33,024 nt of DNA from Anaerolineales bacterium (GTDB lineage: Bacteria > Chloroflexota > Anaerolineae > Anaerolineales > Villigracilaceae): NCBI GenBank assembly GCA_014860745.1, contig JACZJC010000032.1, positions 1-33,024 of the forward strand, read 5' to 3'. Numbering within the stretch: position 1 is the first letter of the stretch; each line of letters opens with the position of its first letter. A model generated the notes under the pieces. That model was not told where the DNA came from. It ran no database searches and worked only from the letters and a program-made list of their open reading frames with translations. Of the stretch, positions 24,588 to 33,024 are shown piece after piece. The translations under genes were made by a program, and so were the position numbers.

Positions 24588-24939
24588 TCAACGGCCGCTG
24601 ATCGGAATCGTCGGCCCATGCGGGTCTGGAAAATCCACCCTGCTGGCCGGGCTTGAAAAACAAGGCTATCGCTGCCGGCACATCGCACAGGAACATTCCT
24701 ACGTTAAATACATGTGGAAGGCCATCACAAATCCGGACTTTCTTATTTTTCTGGAAAGTTCCTTCGAAAACTCCACCGCCCGCCGAAAATTAAACTGGCT
24801 CCCTGCGGATTATGAAATTCAATTGCAAAGACTATCGCATGCGCGAGCCCATGCTGATCTGGTCATTGATACCAACCCGTTAAATCCGGACGAAGTCCTC
24901 CGCCGCGCATTGGATTTCTTGAACGGCAAAATCCCATAA
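24574..24939 (+). CDS. Small P-loop NTPase
   Basis: The protein is 121 residues. A Walker A motif 'GIVGPCGSGKSTLLAGLEKQGY' lies at residues 11-20. A short core follows ('FLIFLESSFENSTARRKLNW', 'ADLVIDTNPLNPDEVLRRALDFL') that resembles nucleoside/shikimate-kinase-like folds of minimal size. The substrate is unknown. The start lies inside the end of the channel gene (14-bp overlap), so it forms the third gene of a tight operon (phosphatase, channel-like protein, NTPase), suggesting a common signalling role. Confidence 0.8.
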   Translation: MKEIDQRPLIGIVGPCGSGKSTLLAGLEKQGYRCRHIAQEHSYVKYMWKAITNPDFLIFLESSFENSTARRKLNWLPADYEIQLQRLSHARAHADLVIDTNPLNPDEVLRRALDFLNGKIP

Positions 24940-25043
24940 ATGACCGGCACCGCCTCCCCCTCGACCCCAACCTGCCTTGCCGGCAAAAAATCGAATCCAC
25001 TCTCAGGCTGATTCCCATTACCCAAAAAATCAATCAAAGGGAG

Positions 25044-25049
25044 TATAAT
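25044..25049 (+). promoter_or_regulatory. Possible -10 box upstream of secD
   Basis: A perfect TATAAT, about 54 bases before the secD start, in the 163-bp gap after the NTPase gene. No good -35 is seen at the expected distance. A short hairpin (GCCAGC/GCTGGC, 25060-25076) lies in the leader. Confidence 0.4.
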
Positions 25050-25102
25050 GGCGTCCGCGCCAGCCGAGAGCTGGCATTTTCGTGGATGGAGATATTTAAC
25101 GC

Positions 25103-26461
25103 ATGATTCGCAACTTAACCAATCGCATCATCATCACTGTGATCATTCTGGCTGTCGCGCTGTGGGTGGATCTCAGCAACGAAGTTAAGATCCTCAACCC
25201 GGTGACGGATGAAATCCTTTTCTCTCAGGACCTGACCCCCCGGCTAGGGTTAGACCTGCGCGGCGGCTTGCAAGTTCTGCTTGAAGCTGACCTGCCCGAA
25301 AACGCACAAATCGACACCGCTTCGATGGAAATTGCACGGGATATCGTCCAGCAGCGTACCGACGCGCTTGGAGTGAATGAAAACGTCATTCAAATTGCCG
25401 GTGAGCGCCGCATCGTCGGCGAATTCCCGGGGCTGGAAGATACCGAGTCTGTACTCGCAACGATCCAGCAGACAGGCTTGCTGGAATTTGTAGACACGGG
25501 CGACCTCAATCCTCAAGAAGGAAGTGTTCTTGTCACAGATTACAGCCCTGCCGGCGTGCCTACAGACATAGTCGCGGACGGCATCACGGTTTTTCACACC
25601 GTGATGACCGGCGCAGAGCTTGCATCTGTCAATGTTTCCCAGGACACCCTTGCCTCGAGATACCTCATCAATTTTGTGCTTAAGTCTGATGGCTCAAAAG
25701 TTTTTGCAGACCATACCACCGCCAATCGTGGAAAATTCCTGGCCATCCTTTTGGACAAGCAGGTTATTTCAGCGCCGATTATCAATGACGCAATAACCGG
25801 CGGCCAGGGACAAATCAGCGGCAATTTCACCTATGAATCCGCCAATGCATTTGCCATCCAATTGCGCTATGGCTCCCTGCCTGTCCCATTGAAAGTTGTA
25901 GAGACCCGCATCATCGGCCCCACCCTGGGTGCCGACTCGCTCAATAAGAGCCTTGTGGCCGGCCTGATCGGCATGGCGATCGTGGTGCTCTTCATGATCA
26001 TCTATTATCGAATGCCCGGTATTGTGGCGGTACTCTCCATCATGATCTATGCCGCGATCACATTCGCCATTTTTAAGTGGTTTCACTTCACGCTCACCCT
26101 GCCCGGCATTGCAGGCTTCCTGCTCAGTACCGGCACCGCGCTGGATTCCAACATCCTGATCTTTGAGCGCATGAAGGAGGAACTTCGCAGCGGGAGAACC
26201 CTTAACCAGGCCATGGACCTGGGATGGACACGCGCCTGGTCTTCCATCCGCGATTCCAACCTTGCCGCGATTATTACATCGGTGATTTTATTTTGGTTCG
26301 GCTCCTCATTTGGCGCAACGATCGTAAAAGGCTTTTCATTAACCCTGGCCCTCGGTGTGCTGATCTCGCTGTTTACGGCAGTCTACATCACCCGCACTTT
26401 GCTCGCGCTTTTCATTAAAACCTTTAAGCCTCAAAATTTTGAGCGCTGGTTTGGTGTCTAG
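25103..26461 (+). CDS. secD: Protein translocase subunit SecD
   Basis: The protein is 452 residues. SecD and SecF use the proton motive force to help the Sec translocon pull proteins across the membrane. There is one N-terminal helix (IIITVIILAVALWVDL), the D1 motif 'TPRLGLDLRGGLQVLLEAD', a large periplasmic P1 domain (to about residue 265), and then five more helices. 'LPGIAGFLLSTGTALDSNILIFERMKEELRSG' contains the conserved Asp of TM4 (usually GMAVDANVLIFERIKEEL). The length is short, as in Gram-positive-like and Chloroflexota SecD. GGAG lies 11 bases before the ATG. It is directly followed by secF. Confidence 0.96.
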   Translation: MIRNLTNRIIITVIILAVALWVDLSNEVKILNPVTDEILFSQDLTPRLGLDLRGGLQVLLEADLPENAQIDTASMEIARDIVQQRTDALGVNENVIQIAGERRIVGEFPGLEDTESVLATIQQTGLLEFVDTGDLNPQEGSVLVTDYSPAGVPTDIVADGITVFHTVMTGAELASVNVSQDTLASRYLINFVLKSDGSKVFADHTTANRGKFLAILLDKQVISAPIINDAITGGQGQISGNFTYESANAFAIQLRYGSLPVPLKVVETRIIGPTLGADSLNKSLVAGLIGMAIVVLFMIIYYRMPGIVAVLSIMIYAAITFAIFKWFHFTLTLPGIAGFLLSTGTALDSNILIFERMKEELRSGRTLNQAMDLGWTRAWSSIRDSNLAAIITSVILFWFGSSFGATIVKGFSLTLALGVLISLFTAVYITRTLLALFIKTFKPQNFERWFGV

Positions 26462-26484
26462 TAGAAGCGCATCAAGGATATTTT

Positions 26485-27399
26485 ATGAACATTCTCGGTA
26501 AACGATACTACTTTTTCGGATTATCCACGCTGCTGATCGTCTCAGGCCTGGTATTACTGGCCATCAAAGGAGTACCTCTTTCGATTGACTTCACGGGTGG
26601 AACCCTACTGGAAGTCCAGTTTGAAGCGGGGAAGGAACTTGATGCGTCAGCCATCCTGCCCATCTATGAAGATGCGGGAATTGCCGATGCGCAGGTCACT
26701 GAAACCGAAACCGGCTCCCGAATCATCCGCTCATCCTTCCTGACAAACGAAGCCCGTGATGCGGTGTTGAAGGGCATGCGGGAACAATCTGGATCCGAAG
26801 TTTCCGTCATTCGGTTCGACAGCGTGGGCCCAAGCATTGGAAAACAGGTGACCCAACGCGCCGCCGTAGCCATTGCGGTCGCATCCATCCTTGTCGTGTT
26901 GTTCATCGTCTGGTCGTTCCGTAAAGTGGAAAATGCTTTCCGCTATGGGGTCTGCGCCATCCTTGCCATGCTCCACGATATTGCGATCATTTTCAGCATC
27001 ACCGGTATTGGCGCATATTTTTTTGGCTGGCAGATCGACTCTCTCTTTCTGACAGCCCTGCTCACGGTGATTGGCTTCTCCATGCAGGATACGATTGTAG
27101 TGTTCGACCGCATTCGTGAAAACTCAAACATCCTCCGCCGCCTGGAATATGAGAAACTGGTCAACCACTCCATCGTACAGACACTCCAGCGCTCGATCAA
27201 CACCCAGTTGATGACCGTGGAATTCCTCCTGCTTGCGCTGGCTTTGTTTGGCGGCGTCACCCTTCAGGAATTCGCCATCATCCTGCTCGTCGGCCTGTTG
27301 AGCGGAACCTACTCATCCATTTTTGTTGCGGCTCCCATTCTTGTGCTTTGGGAAAAGCGCGAGTGGCGAACCTGGTTTAGGCGCAACGCTGAAGCCTGA
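26485..27399 (+). CDS. secF: Protein translocase subunit SecF
   Basis: The protein is 304 residues, normal for SecF. It is the partner of SecD in the membrane. 'IDFTGGTLLEVQF' is the conserved motif after the first helix. The periplasmic domain runs to about residue 110, and five helices follow. 'TVIGFSMQDTIVVFDRIREN' is the signature TM4 (usually GYSINDTVVVFDRIREN), with the N changed to Q before the conserved Asp. AAGGATATTTT precedes the ATG; it lies 23 bases after secD in the same operon. A rho-independent terminator follows directly. Confidence 0.96.
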   Translation: MNILGKRYYFFGLSTLLIVSGLVLLAIKGVPLSIDFTGGTLLEVQFEAGKELDASAILPIYEDAGIADAQVTETETGSRIIRSSFLTNEARDAVLKGMREQSGSEVSVIRFDSVGPSIGKQVTQRAAVAIAVASILVVLFIVWSFRKVENAFRYGVCAILAMLHDIAIIFSITGIGAYFFGWQIDSLFLTALLTVIGFSMQDTIVVFDRIRENSNILRRLEYEKLVNHSIVQTLQRSINTQLMTVEFLLLALALFGGVTLQEFAIILLVGLLSGTYSSIFVAAPILVLWEKREWRTWFRRNAEA

Positions 27400-27414
27400 T
27401 TTCTGGAAAGCAGG

Positions 27415-27448
27415 ACGGGGCAGGCTTTGAAGTCTGCCCCGTTTTATT
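27415..27448 (+). terminator. Rho-independent terminator after secF
   Basis: ACGGGGCAG (27415-27423) / CTGCCCCGT (27434-27442), extended inside the loop by further pairs, then TTTTATTT. It ends the secDF operon. Confidence 0.88.
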
Positions 27449-27457
27449 TACCCAGAT

Positions 27458-28276
27458 ATGAAACTACAACACCCTGTTATTTTTCTAGCCCTGCTGCTCC
27501 CTTCATGCGGACCTGCGTCAGCTGTTGTCACATCAGCGGCCGTCACACTGCCGGTGGATGCCTCACTGCCGCAAGACATCGTCACACCCCCAAACGGAAC
27601 ATGGCAAATTCAATATGCTGGCAGGATCGATACCAGCCACGATGTTGACATCTACAACCTCGACCTGTTCGACACCGACCCCGCCACCATCAAAGATTTG
27701 CATGCGCGCGGCATCTTCGTCATGTGCTATTTCAGCGCCGGATCCTTTGAAGGTTGGCGGCCCGACAGCGATGATTTCCCCGCTGAAGTTCTCGGCAGGG
27801 AGGTTGAAGGCTGGCCAGGGGAAAAATGGCTCGATATCAGAAATATTGATTTGCTCAGGCCGATCCTGTCTGCCCGCCTCGATCTTGCCGCCCAAAAAGG
27901 ATGCGACGGCGTAGACCCTGACAACGTCAACGGCTTCGCAAATGACACAGGATTCTCGCTCACCTTTGAAGATCAACTGCAATACAACATCTGGCTGGCC
28001 GAGTCTGCACATGCACGCGGCCTTTCCATTGGCTTAAAAAATGACTCAGAGCAAATCCCTGACCTACTGCCCTATTTTGACTGGCAGTTACAGGAGCAGT
28101 GTTTCCAATACAATGAATGTGACCTGCTCCTGCCTTTCATCGAAGCGGGTAAACCCGTCTTCAACATCGAGTACTCGCTGGCTGCAAAGGACTTTTGCTC
28201 ACAATCCAAAGAACTGGGTATCAATTCCATCCGCAAGAATTTGGAATTGGATGAATATATCGAAACATGCCAATAA
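27458..28276 (+). CDS. GH114-like (endo-alpha-1,4-polygalactosaminidase type) lipoprotein
   Basis: The protein is 272 residues. A lipoprotein signal ends at 'LLPSC' (Cys17), so the protein is outside the membrane. The mature part is a TIM barrel of the GH114 / DUF297 type: 'WQIQYAGRIDTSHDVDIYNLDLFDTDPATIKDLHARGIFVMCYFSAGSFE' near the N-terminus, then 'WLDIRN', 'GCDGVDPDNVNGFANDTGF' (the acidic barrel residues), 'ARGLSIGLKND' and 'KPVFNIEYS'. GH114 enzymes cleave galactosamine-containing polysaccharides of biofilms; the true substrate is unproven here. It starts just after the secF terminator. No clear ribosome-binding site is seen. Confidence 0.88.
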   Translation: MKLQHPVIFLALLLPSCGPASAVVTSAAVTLPVDASLPQDIVTPPNGTWQIQYAGRIDTSHDVDIYNLDLFDTDPATIKDLHARGIFVMCYFSAGSFEGWRPDSDDFPAEVLGREVEGWPGEKWLDIRNIDLLRPILSARLDLAAQKGCDGVDPDNVNGFANDTGFSLTFEDQLQYNIWLAESAHARGLSIGLKNDSEQIPDLLPYFDWQLQEQCFQYNECDLLLPFIEAGKPVFNIEYSLAAKDFCSQSKELGINSIRKNLELDEYIETCQ

Positions 28277-28316
28277 CTGATCAAGGCGGGGTGATCCTGA
28301 CTTCACGCTGCCTTGA

Positions 28317-28922
28317 ATGGAAAACATGATGATATTCCTTCGCGCCTTTCTTATCGGCATTTCGATCGCCGCGCCGGTGGGCCCCATCGGCGTGCTGTGC
28401 ATCCGCCGCACTTTATCCAGCGGAAGGCTGGCGGGGTTTTTATCCGGGCTGGGCGCGGCCAGCGCAGACATGGTCTATGGCGCTGTCGCTGCTTTCGGGT
28501 TGACCGTCATTACCAATCTATTGGTGGAGAATGCATTCTGGCTCCAGCTTATCGGCGGTCTATTCCTTTTATACCTTGGGGGGAGAACATTTTTTGAAAA
28601 GCCCTCAAACCGTGCCGCAAAAGCCGGGCAGGGCGGAATGTTCAAAATGTATCTTTCCACCTTTCTTCTCACCATTACGAACCCGCTCACCATCATTTCA
28701 TTTGCGGCGATTTTCGCAGGCACCATGCTCGGTAAAACCATGGGCTCGCCGATCGTAATGGTGGCGGGAGTATTTGCGGGTTCAGCAGCCTGGTGGCTGA
28801 CGCTCAGCCTCGGGGTCGGCTTGATGCGCGACCGTCTAACTCGAAATCATATGGTATGGATCAATCGCTTCTCTGGGACGATCGTCTTTTTGTTCGGGAT
28901 TTTTGCGCTGTTAAATCGCTGA
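28317..28922 (+). CDS. LysE-family amino acid exporter
   Basis: The protein is 201 residues with six hydrophobic helices. 'FLIGISIAAPVGPIGVLCIRRTLSSGRLAGFLSGLGAASADMVYGAVAAFG' is the LysE/RhtB signature (GPxxxxxxxxxxxxGxxxGxxxxxGxxxxDxxY). 'TFLLTITNPLTIISFAAIFAG' is the fourth-helix NP motif. Members export amino acids or derivatives; the substrate is unknown. ATGs at 28317 and 28326 are both possible, and the second has GGAAAAC upstream. It ends one base before the stop of the convergent glycerate kinase gene. Confidence 0.92.
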   Translation: MENMMIFLRAFLIGISIAAPVGPIGVLCIRRTLSSGRLAGFLSGLGAASADMVYGAVAAFGLTVITNLLVENAFWLQLIGGLFLLYLGGRTFFEKPSNRAAKAGQGGMFKMYLSTFLLTITNPLTIISFAAIFAGTMLGKTMGSPIVMVAGVFAGSAAWWLTLSLGVGLMRDRLTRNHMVWINRFSGTIVFLFGIFALLNR

Positions 28923-28923
28923 T

Positions 28924-30207
28924 TCAAAACGCAAGGCAGATGACCAGATCGTTGACGTTCGTGCCGCTTGGGCCGGTTTTGATCAAATGGTCGATCTCCG
29001 CAAAGTAGGGATACGCATCATTATTTAACAAGTGAGCTGCCGCGAACATCCCAAGTGACTCAGCCCTTTGAGCGGTTTCCCCGGTCACAAATGCGCCCGC
29101 TGCATCGGTGGGACCATCCTCGCCATCGGTCGCAATCGAGACCAGCATCACATCTTTTAATCCAGCAAGGATATCCACAGCGGCAAGCGCCAGTTCCTGG
29201 TTCCTCCCGCCTTTTCCATTTCCCCTGATCGTCACGGTTGTTTCACCACCTGCCAGCAGGCAAAACGGACGCTTCAACTCCCCAAGCAGCTCTTTCAGAA
29301 GAAGCGCCACATTCCTTCCGCGCACATGAGCTTCCCCTTCCAAATTTGACTCAATGATTTGAGTTTGGTAACCAAGAATTTCTGCTCGAGCCCGCGCTGC
29401 GTGCAAGGCAATCGCATTGCTGGCAATAATAGAGTTATGGACTCTTCTAAAAATGGGGTTGTCTGGCTTTGGGGTTTCGGTCAAAGCAGGGAGAATGGAA
29501 GCGGGAATAATTTCCTTCAATCTATATTTTTCGAGAATGGAAATGGCGTCAGCAAGAGTCGTCGGGTCTGGGGCAGTGGGACCGGAGGCAATCGCTTCGA
29601 GAGCATCGCCGGCTACGTCTGAAAGCAAGAGGGAGTAAATCTGTGCGCCGTTCGCCATGGATGCCACTCCCCCGCCCTTTAGTTTATCAAGATGCCGCCG
29701 CAGGGTGTTGATCTCGTCGATGCGCGCGCCGCATGCCAGCAATGCGGATGTGATGCTCTGCAAATCCTCAAGCGGAATGCGCGGCGCGATCATCAAAGCC
29801 GAACCGCCGCCGGAGATCAGGCAGATAAGCAGGTCGTCCTTTGTTAATTGCGAAAGGAATTTAATCGCTGCGGTTCCCGCATAATGGCTGTCCCTGCCCG
29901 GGATGGGATGATTTCCTTCGATAACCGTAACAGGTTGAACGGTGAGGGGTGAAGCGTGTTTGGTAATGACAAGGGCATCTGCGAGTGTAATTTCTTCCGC
30001 CAATGCCTGGGTCATCGCGCAGGAGGCTTTTCCCAATCCGAGCGCGAAAACTCTTTTTGAAGGAGGAAGCGGGGTGTCGTGCAGATATTTTTTGACGGCA
30101 GCGCCGGGCTCCACGGCATGGAAGGAATGCGCCAGGATCTCCGCCATATCCCGCCCACGCGGATGAGACTGCAAAGCATTTACTAGAAACCGTTCTGCGG
30201 CAAACAA
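28924..30207 (-). CDS. Glycerate 2-kinase (MOFRL family)
   Basis: The protein is 427 residues. It phosphorylates D-glycerate to 2-phosphoglycerate, feeding it into glycolysis. The DUF4147 N-terminal part has 'VFALGLGKASCAMTQAL', 'VIEGNHPIPG', 'DDLLICLISGGGSALMIAP' and 'LDKLKGGG'. The MOFRL C-terminal domain has 'GGETTVTIRGNGKGGRNQELALAAVD', 'IATDGEDGPTDAAGAFV' and a final 'GPSGTNVNDLVI'. The start is a TTG two bases after the GGDEF gene stop; an ATG at 30147 with GGGCGGGAT upstream is an alternative. The HPRG segment (LQSHPRGRDMAEILAHSFHAV) before it looks like part of the normal domain, so the longer form is preferred. Confidence 0.93.
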   Translation of the reverse strand: MFAAERFLVNALQSHPRGRDMAEILAHSFHAVEPGAAVKKYLHDTPLPPSKRVFALGLGKASCAMTQALAEEITLADALVITKHASPLTVQPVTVIEGNHPIPGRDSHYAGTAAIKFLSQLTKDDLLICLISGGGSALMIAPRIPLEDLQSITSALLACGARIDEINTLRRHLDKLKGGGVASMANGAQIYSLLLSDVAGDALEAIASGPTAPDPTTLADAISILEKYRLKEIIPASILPALTETPKPDNPIFRRVHNSIIASNAIALHAARARAEILGYQTQIIESNLEGEAHVRGRNVALLLKELLGELKRPFCLLAGGETTVTIRGNGKGGRNQELALAAVDILAGLKDVMLVSIATDGEDGPTDAAGAFVTGETAQRAESLGMFAAAHLLNNDAYPYFAEIDHLIKTGPSGTNVNDLVICLAF

Positions 30208-30209
30208 AA

Positions 30210-31640
30210 CTAACGGTCGTCCTTGCGGCGATGGCGGTTTTCGTTTTTATGGCGATACATCGCATCATCCGCCATGCCGATCACTTTTTCGAGGGAAAGC
30301 CCCGGCGCGCTGGTGGCAGCGCCCACCGAAATACTCAATTCCGGTTCGCGGTAATATTTATTGTTCAACGCAACCAGGGTCTGGATTTGTTTGGTGACCT
30401 CCCCGGCGGCCTCTTCATTCATATCGGGCAGGATGGCGGCGAACTCGTCACCGCCGATGCGGGCTACGACCGTATCGGGATCGAACGCAGCATTCACGAC
30501 CTCTGCCATGCGGCGGATCAATTTATCGCCCGACTGATGCCCGAGCGTATCGTTGACATGTTTCAAGCGGTCAAGATCGAAGATCACAATGCTGATCGGC
30601 TCGCTGCGCTGGTTATCGAGCTTGATGATGGTCTCTTCGAAATAAGCGCGGTTGTACAATCCGGTCATGGCATCGTGTGTTCCCAGATAGCGCAGATAGT
30701 CCTCCGCTTTTTTTCGGGCGGTGATATCTTGAATCGACACCAGCACCCAGCTGAAATCATCTTCATGCCCCGGCATGACGCGGAAATCCAATTGAATCTC
30801 GATCGGTTCGCCGTCGAGTGAATAATTGATGCCCTCGCGTTCATAGGCAAGCTTTCCGTTCCACAGGTCCACCAGTTCGTCGGAAAAATGGACGGTCATA
30901 TCATCCCGAAACACCTGATGTAAATTCTCTCTGAGGTTTTCCAGGGAATCCGCTTTGAACAATTCAAGGGTCTTCCAGTTCGCGTTGATCAATTTGATCA
31001 ACCCGGCAAAATGACCCACCAGGTCAGGGTGTTTTTGCAAATGGACCTGCAGGTCGGCAACTCCCTGTTTTCGCAATTCGTCGAAGCGGGTTTTTATGGC
31101 GCTGTAATCCTCTTCCCACAAAGAGATGGGCGAGGATTCGAAAAGGTTTTGGAAGCGCCGCTCTGCCTGCTTGCGGCTGGTGATATCTTCGATGGTCACA
31201 AGCACCCTCTCCCAGTTCTTTTCGTACTCCGGTAGAATGCGCCAGTGCAGGAGGATATCCAGCGCATCGCCGCGCAGCGTGTAATTGACTCCCTCGCCCG
31301 ACCAATTCACATCCCCTTCCCAAAGCGCCAGCAATTCCTCCCGAAAATGATGGCGCATCCCGTCGCGAAAGACGCGCCCGAGGTTGGAGATCAACTCGGT
31401 TTTGGAGCCTGCCTTGAGCATGCTGACGGTCTGTTGGTTGACGTTCAAAACCTTGATCTGCTGCATGCAGTCATCCACAAAGGAAGGATGTTCGTCCAGG
31501 TAGGGCTTTAGGGATCCGACCCCGTTCTTTCGCAATTCATCGAAGAGGCGCTTGATGCCGCTGAAATCCTGTTCCCAGAGAGAGATTGGCGCATATTCAA
31601 ACAAGGTAATCAAATACTCCTCACCTGCGGGGTTAAACAT
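30210..31640 (-). CDS. PAS-PAS-GGDEF diguanylate cyclase
   Basis: The protein is 476 residues. Two PAS-like sensor domains are tandem copies (about residues 1-155 and 160-310): both begin 'F-YAPISLWEQDFSGIK' / 'ESSPISLWEEDYSAIK' and end 'VLVTIEDITSRKQAE' / 'VLVSIQDITARKKAE'. The GGDEF domain (about 315-475) has 'GTHDAMTGLYNRAYFEE' and the intact active-site loop 'ARIGGDEF', so it should make c-di-GMP from GTP. The Arg of the RxxD inhibitory site is absent (FDPDTVVARIGGDEF), so product inhibition is probably lost. No membrane segment: a cytoplasmic sensor. It is followed at two bases by glycerate kinase. Confidence 0.94.
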   Translation of the reverse strand: MFNPAGEEYLITLFEYAPISLWEQDFSGIKRLFDELRKNGVGSLKPYLDEHPSFVDDCMQQIKVLNVNQQTVSMLKAGSKTELISNLGRVFRDGMRHHFREELLALWEGDVNWSGEGVNYTLRGDALDILLHWRILPEYEKNWERVLVTIEDITSRKQAERRFQNLFESSPISLWEEDYSAIKTRFDELRKQGVADLQVHLQKHPDLVGHFAGLIKLINANWKTLELFKADSLENLRENLHQVFRDDMTVHFSDELVDLWNGKLAYEREGINYSLDGEPIEIQLDFRVMPGHEDDFSWVLVSIQDITARKKAEDYLRYLGTHDAMTGLYNRAYFEETIIKLDNQRSEPISIVIFDLDRLKHVNDTLGHQSGDKLIRRMAEVVNAAFDPDTVVARIGGDEFAAILPDMNEEAAGEVTKQIQTLVALNNKYYREPELSISVGAATSAPGLSLEKVIGMADDAMYRHKNENRHRRKDDR

Positions 31641-31690
31641 GGCTCATCCTTTTGCAGTTTGAGATGGAATAAGAAATTGAAGTGATTATA

Positions 31691-32545
31691 CTATTTACAC
31701 AACACGGTTAGTGATACCCACTCCCCATCTAATTTGGGGTGATCCGCATTCACCAAAACTCCATTCTCCATTAACTTATTCACCGTTCTTTTCACTACCT
31801 CATTCCCCCAGCCGAATAACTTGTTCACATCCCGCAATTGGGCAGCGCCGACCATGTTGAAATATAGCTCCAGCAGTTTCGCGCGCGCCTGAGATTCTTT
31901 GATGGCGCGTGCCTGTTCGGACAGGTCGGGGTAATGACGGGTGACGATCTCGTAGATGTGCGAATACTTCCACGCGCCTGCCTGCGCCACACCGACGGGC
32001 AGAATTTTAAAGTCCCTTTGCAATTGTTCCAAAGCCTTGTTGAATTCAGAATCCTTCGCGTTGGAGAGTTTCGCCATCTTGCGCAAGTCCAACGTGTTCA
32101 ATGCGCCGTTATCGAGCAGGGTTTCATAGACTTGCTTCGAGGCCTGCGTCAGGCGTCCCTCGTGATAGGCGATCAGATAATCCTCTTCGGGCGAGCCGTA
32201 ATTTTCGGAGAGCGCGTAAAAATAAGGCGCGACCTCCAGCGAGATCAGCGTGGCTTTGCCGCGTAATATTTTTGCGTAATACCATTTTTTCTTATCCAGC
32301 GCATCATCTTTCCAACCCCAGGTGATGTGACCCGGGTCGTCGTGTTTGTCGGCCACGGGACGGATGCCCGCAACGGCTGTCCACAGCGAGGGCAGGTCGA
32401 TCCCTTTGATGGACCAGAAATACACAAAGCCGCGTCCGTTGACGAAGGTCAATGCCTGGGTTGGGGATGAAAGCCTTTTAGCGGGAGGCAGGCCAAATGT
32501 CCGCGTGCGATGCGCAAGTAATTTCTTTAAATTTATTTTTAGCAT
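31691..32545 (-). CDS. AlkZ-related / winged-helix protein
   Basis: The protein is 284 residues from the ATG at 32545; a TTG at 32575 lacks support. 'DLPSLWTAVAGIRPVADKHDDPGHITWGWKDDALDKKKWYYAKILRGKATLISLEVAPYFYAL' resembles the 'AlkZ-related protein' group and not a canonical YcaQ/AlkZ DNA glycosylase. The QxQ/QxD catalytic motif of that family is not seen, so glycosylase activity is doubtful. The middle and C-terminal parts look like winged-helix units (ALNTLDLRKMAKLSNAKDSEFNKALEQLQRDFKI; AAQLRDVNKLFGWGNEVVKRTVNKLMENGVLVN). Recognised from memory of the family, so moderately sure. Confidence 0.7.
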   Translation of the reverse strand: MLKINLKKLLAHRTRTFGLPPAKRLSSPTQALTFVNGRGFVYFWSIKGIDLPSLWTAVAGIRPVADKHDDPGHITWGWKDDALDKKKWYYAKILRGKATLISLEVAPYFYALSENYGSPEEDYLIAYHEGRLTQASKQVYETLLDNGALNTLDLRKMAKLSNAKDSEFNKALEQLQRDFKILPVGVAQAGAWKYSHIYEIVTRHYPDLSEQARAIKESQARAKLLELYFNMVGAAQLRDVNKLFGWGNEVVKRTVNKLMENGVLVNADHPKLDGEWVSLTVLCK

Positions 32546-32778
32546 GGATCCAATTGTAATACTTCTACCAGACAATCTTGGTGAAAATCACCAAATATCC
32601 CCTGATGAAATCTCAGGCAGGTTCAATTCGCGATTTAAAAAATTGATTCTTGAAAAAGACTCCATGGAGGGATATAAAGAATATGCACATCGAAAAAAAC
32701 ATTTCATCCAAACTCGATTGTGCAGGTTGCCAAATCGAAGATTCCTTGCGGAAGGAAAAAAGAAAAGGAAATTTCAAG

Positions 32779-33024
32779 ATGAAACTAAAAATATCCCTTA
32801 TATTGACAATTTTGGCTGTGGCGATGTCCGCTTGCGGCACTGCCCCCGCGTCTGCCATCGAACCTACCCCCATCCCCACCGTGGTGGCGGATGACACCAT
32901 CATCTCGGAAGGACGCCTCGAGCCAATCCATTTCACCGACCTTGCCCTAGTTTCCAGCGGCATGGTCAGCGAAGTCCTGCTCGAAGAAGGCGATCCCGTG
33001 GCTGCCGGCGATGTCATCGCCCGC
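32779..33024 (+). CDS. HlyD-type membrane fusion lipoprotein, N-terminal part
   Basis: 82 codons, open at the window edge. A lipoprotein signal 'LAVAMSACG' (Cys18) is followed by a short Thr/Pro linker (EPTPIPTVV). 'SEGRLEPIHFTDLALVSSGMVSEVLLEEGDPVAAGDVIAR' is the biotinyl-lipoyl-like start of HlyD/RND-type periplasmic adaptor proteins, usually next to ABC (MacB-like) transporter genes. AGGA lies about ten bases before the ATG. An in-frame ATG at 32683 (GGAGG upstream) would place 32 polar residues before the signal and is less likely. The 32546-32778 gap before it has no other credible gene. Confidence 0.88.
   Translation, partial: MKLKISLILTILAVAMSACGTAPASAIEPTPIPTVVADDTIISEGRLEPIHFTDLALVSSGMVSEVLLEEGDPVAAGDVIAR

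Noticed and set aside
32346-32894. 182-codon plus-strand frame crossing the AlkZ-related gene and the HlyD lipoprotein start
   Set aside because: It is antisense to one real gene and out of frame with another that has a clear lipoprotein signal; no ribosome-binding site.

Overview
The window looks like a chromosomal segment of a Chloroflexota bacterium, probably class Anaerolineae. This rests on the gene families and general sequence character of the right half and is only moderately certain. It has two very different halves.

Positions 1-16795 are an integron cassette array. Twelve complete cassettes and the start of a thirteenth follow one another. Every convincing cassette gene reads leftward (minus strand), and each gene is followed by a GC-rich, attC-like site of about 134-331 bp that begins and ends with RYYYAAC / GTTRRRY boxes. 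In each cassette the first bases (for example GTTGGGCAGTT) are the reverse complement of the bases just after the gene (AACTGCCCAAC). This 9-11 bp match is private to each cassette, as expected of circular integron cassettes. At the right end of the array lies an attI-like junction (core at 16505-16511). Beyond it is a rightward 52-codon relic of an integron integrase (16637-16795), with a large internal deletion and a lost C-terminus, so the platform has no working integrase of its own here. Cassette contents are two DinB-fold proteins (one with a HicB-like N-terminus), a DUF389 membrane protein, several single- or multi-pass membrane proteins of unknown function, a three-gene cassette (Zn metallopeptidase, trypsin-like protease, membrane protein), a four-gene cassette of unknown proteins, and an AlbA_2/RecG-like regulator as the first cassette.

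Two mobile elements sit inside attC sites. One is an IS110-family element (9820-11000) whose upstream noncoding region can be read as a bridge RNA. It has two guide loops: one matches the flanking attC target on both sides of the insertion, the other matches the element's own joined ends. The joined ends would also create a TTGACT-17-TATCAT promoter. The other is a 176-bp MITE-like element (14651-14826) with 11-bp inverted repeats and a 4-bp AACG target duplication.

Positions 16785-33024 are ordinary chromosome: pckA, a class I aminotransferase, a phospholipase-D-fold lipoprotein, rpmF-fabD (minus strand); then a PP2C/SpoIIE-like phosphatase, a TrkA-type RCK channel-like protein, a P-loop NTPase, secD-secF, a GH114-like lipoprotein and a LysE transporter (plus strand); then glycerate 2-kinase with a PAS-PAS-GGDEF protein and an AlkZ-related protein (minus strand); and the start of a HlyD-type lipoprotein running off the right edge.
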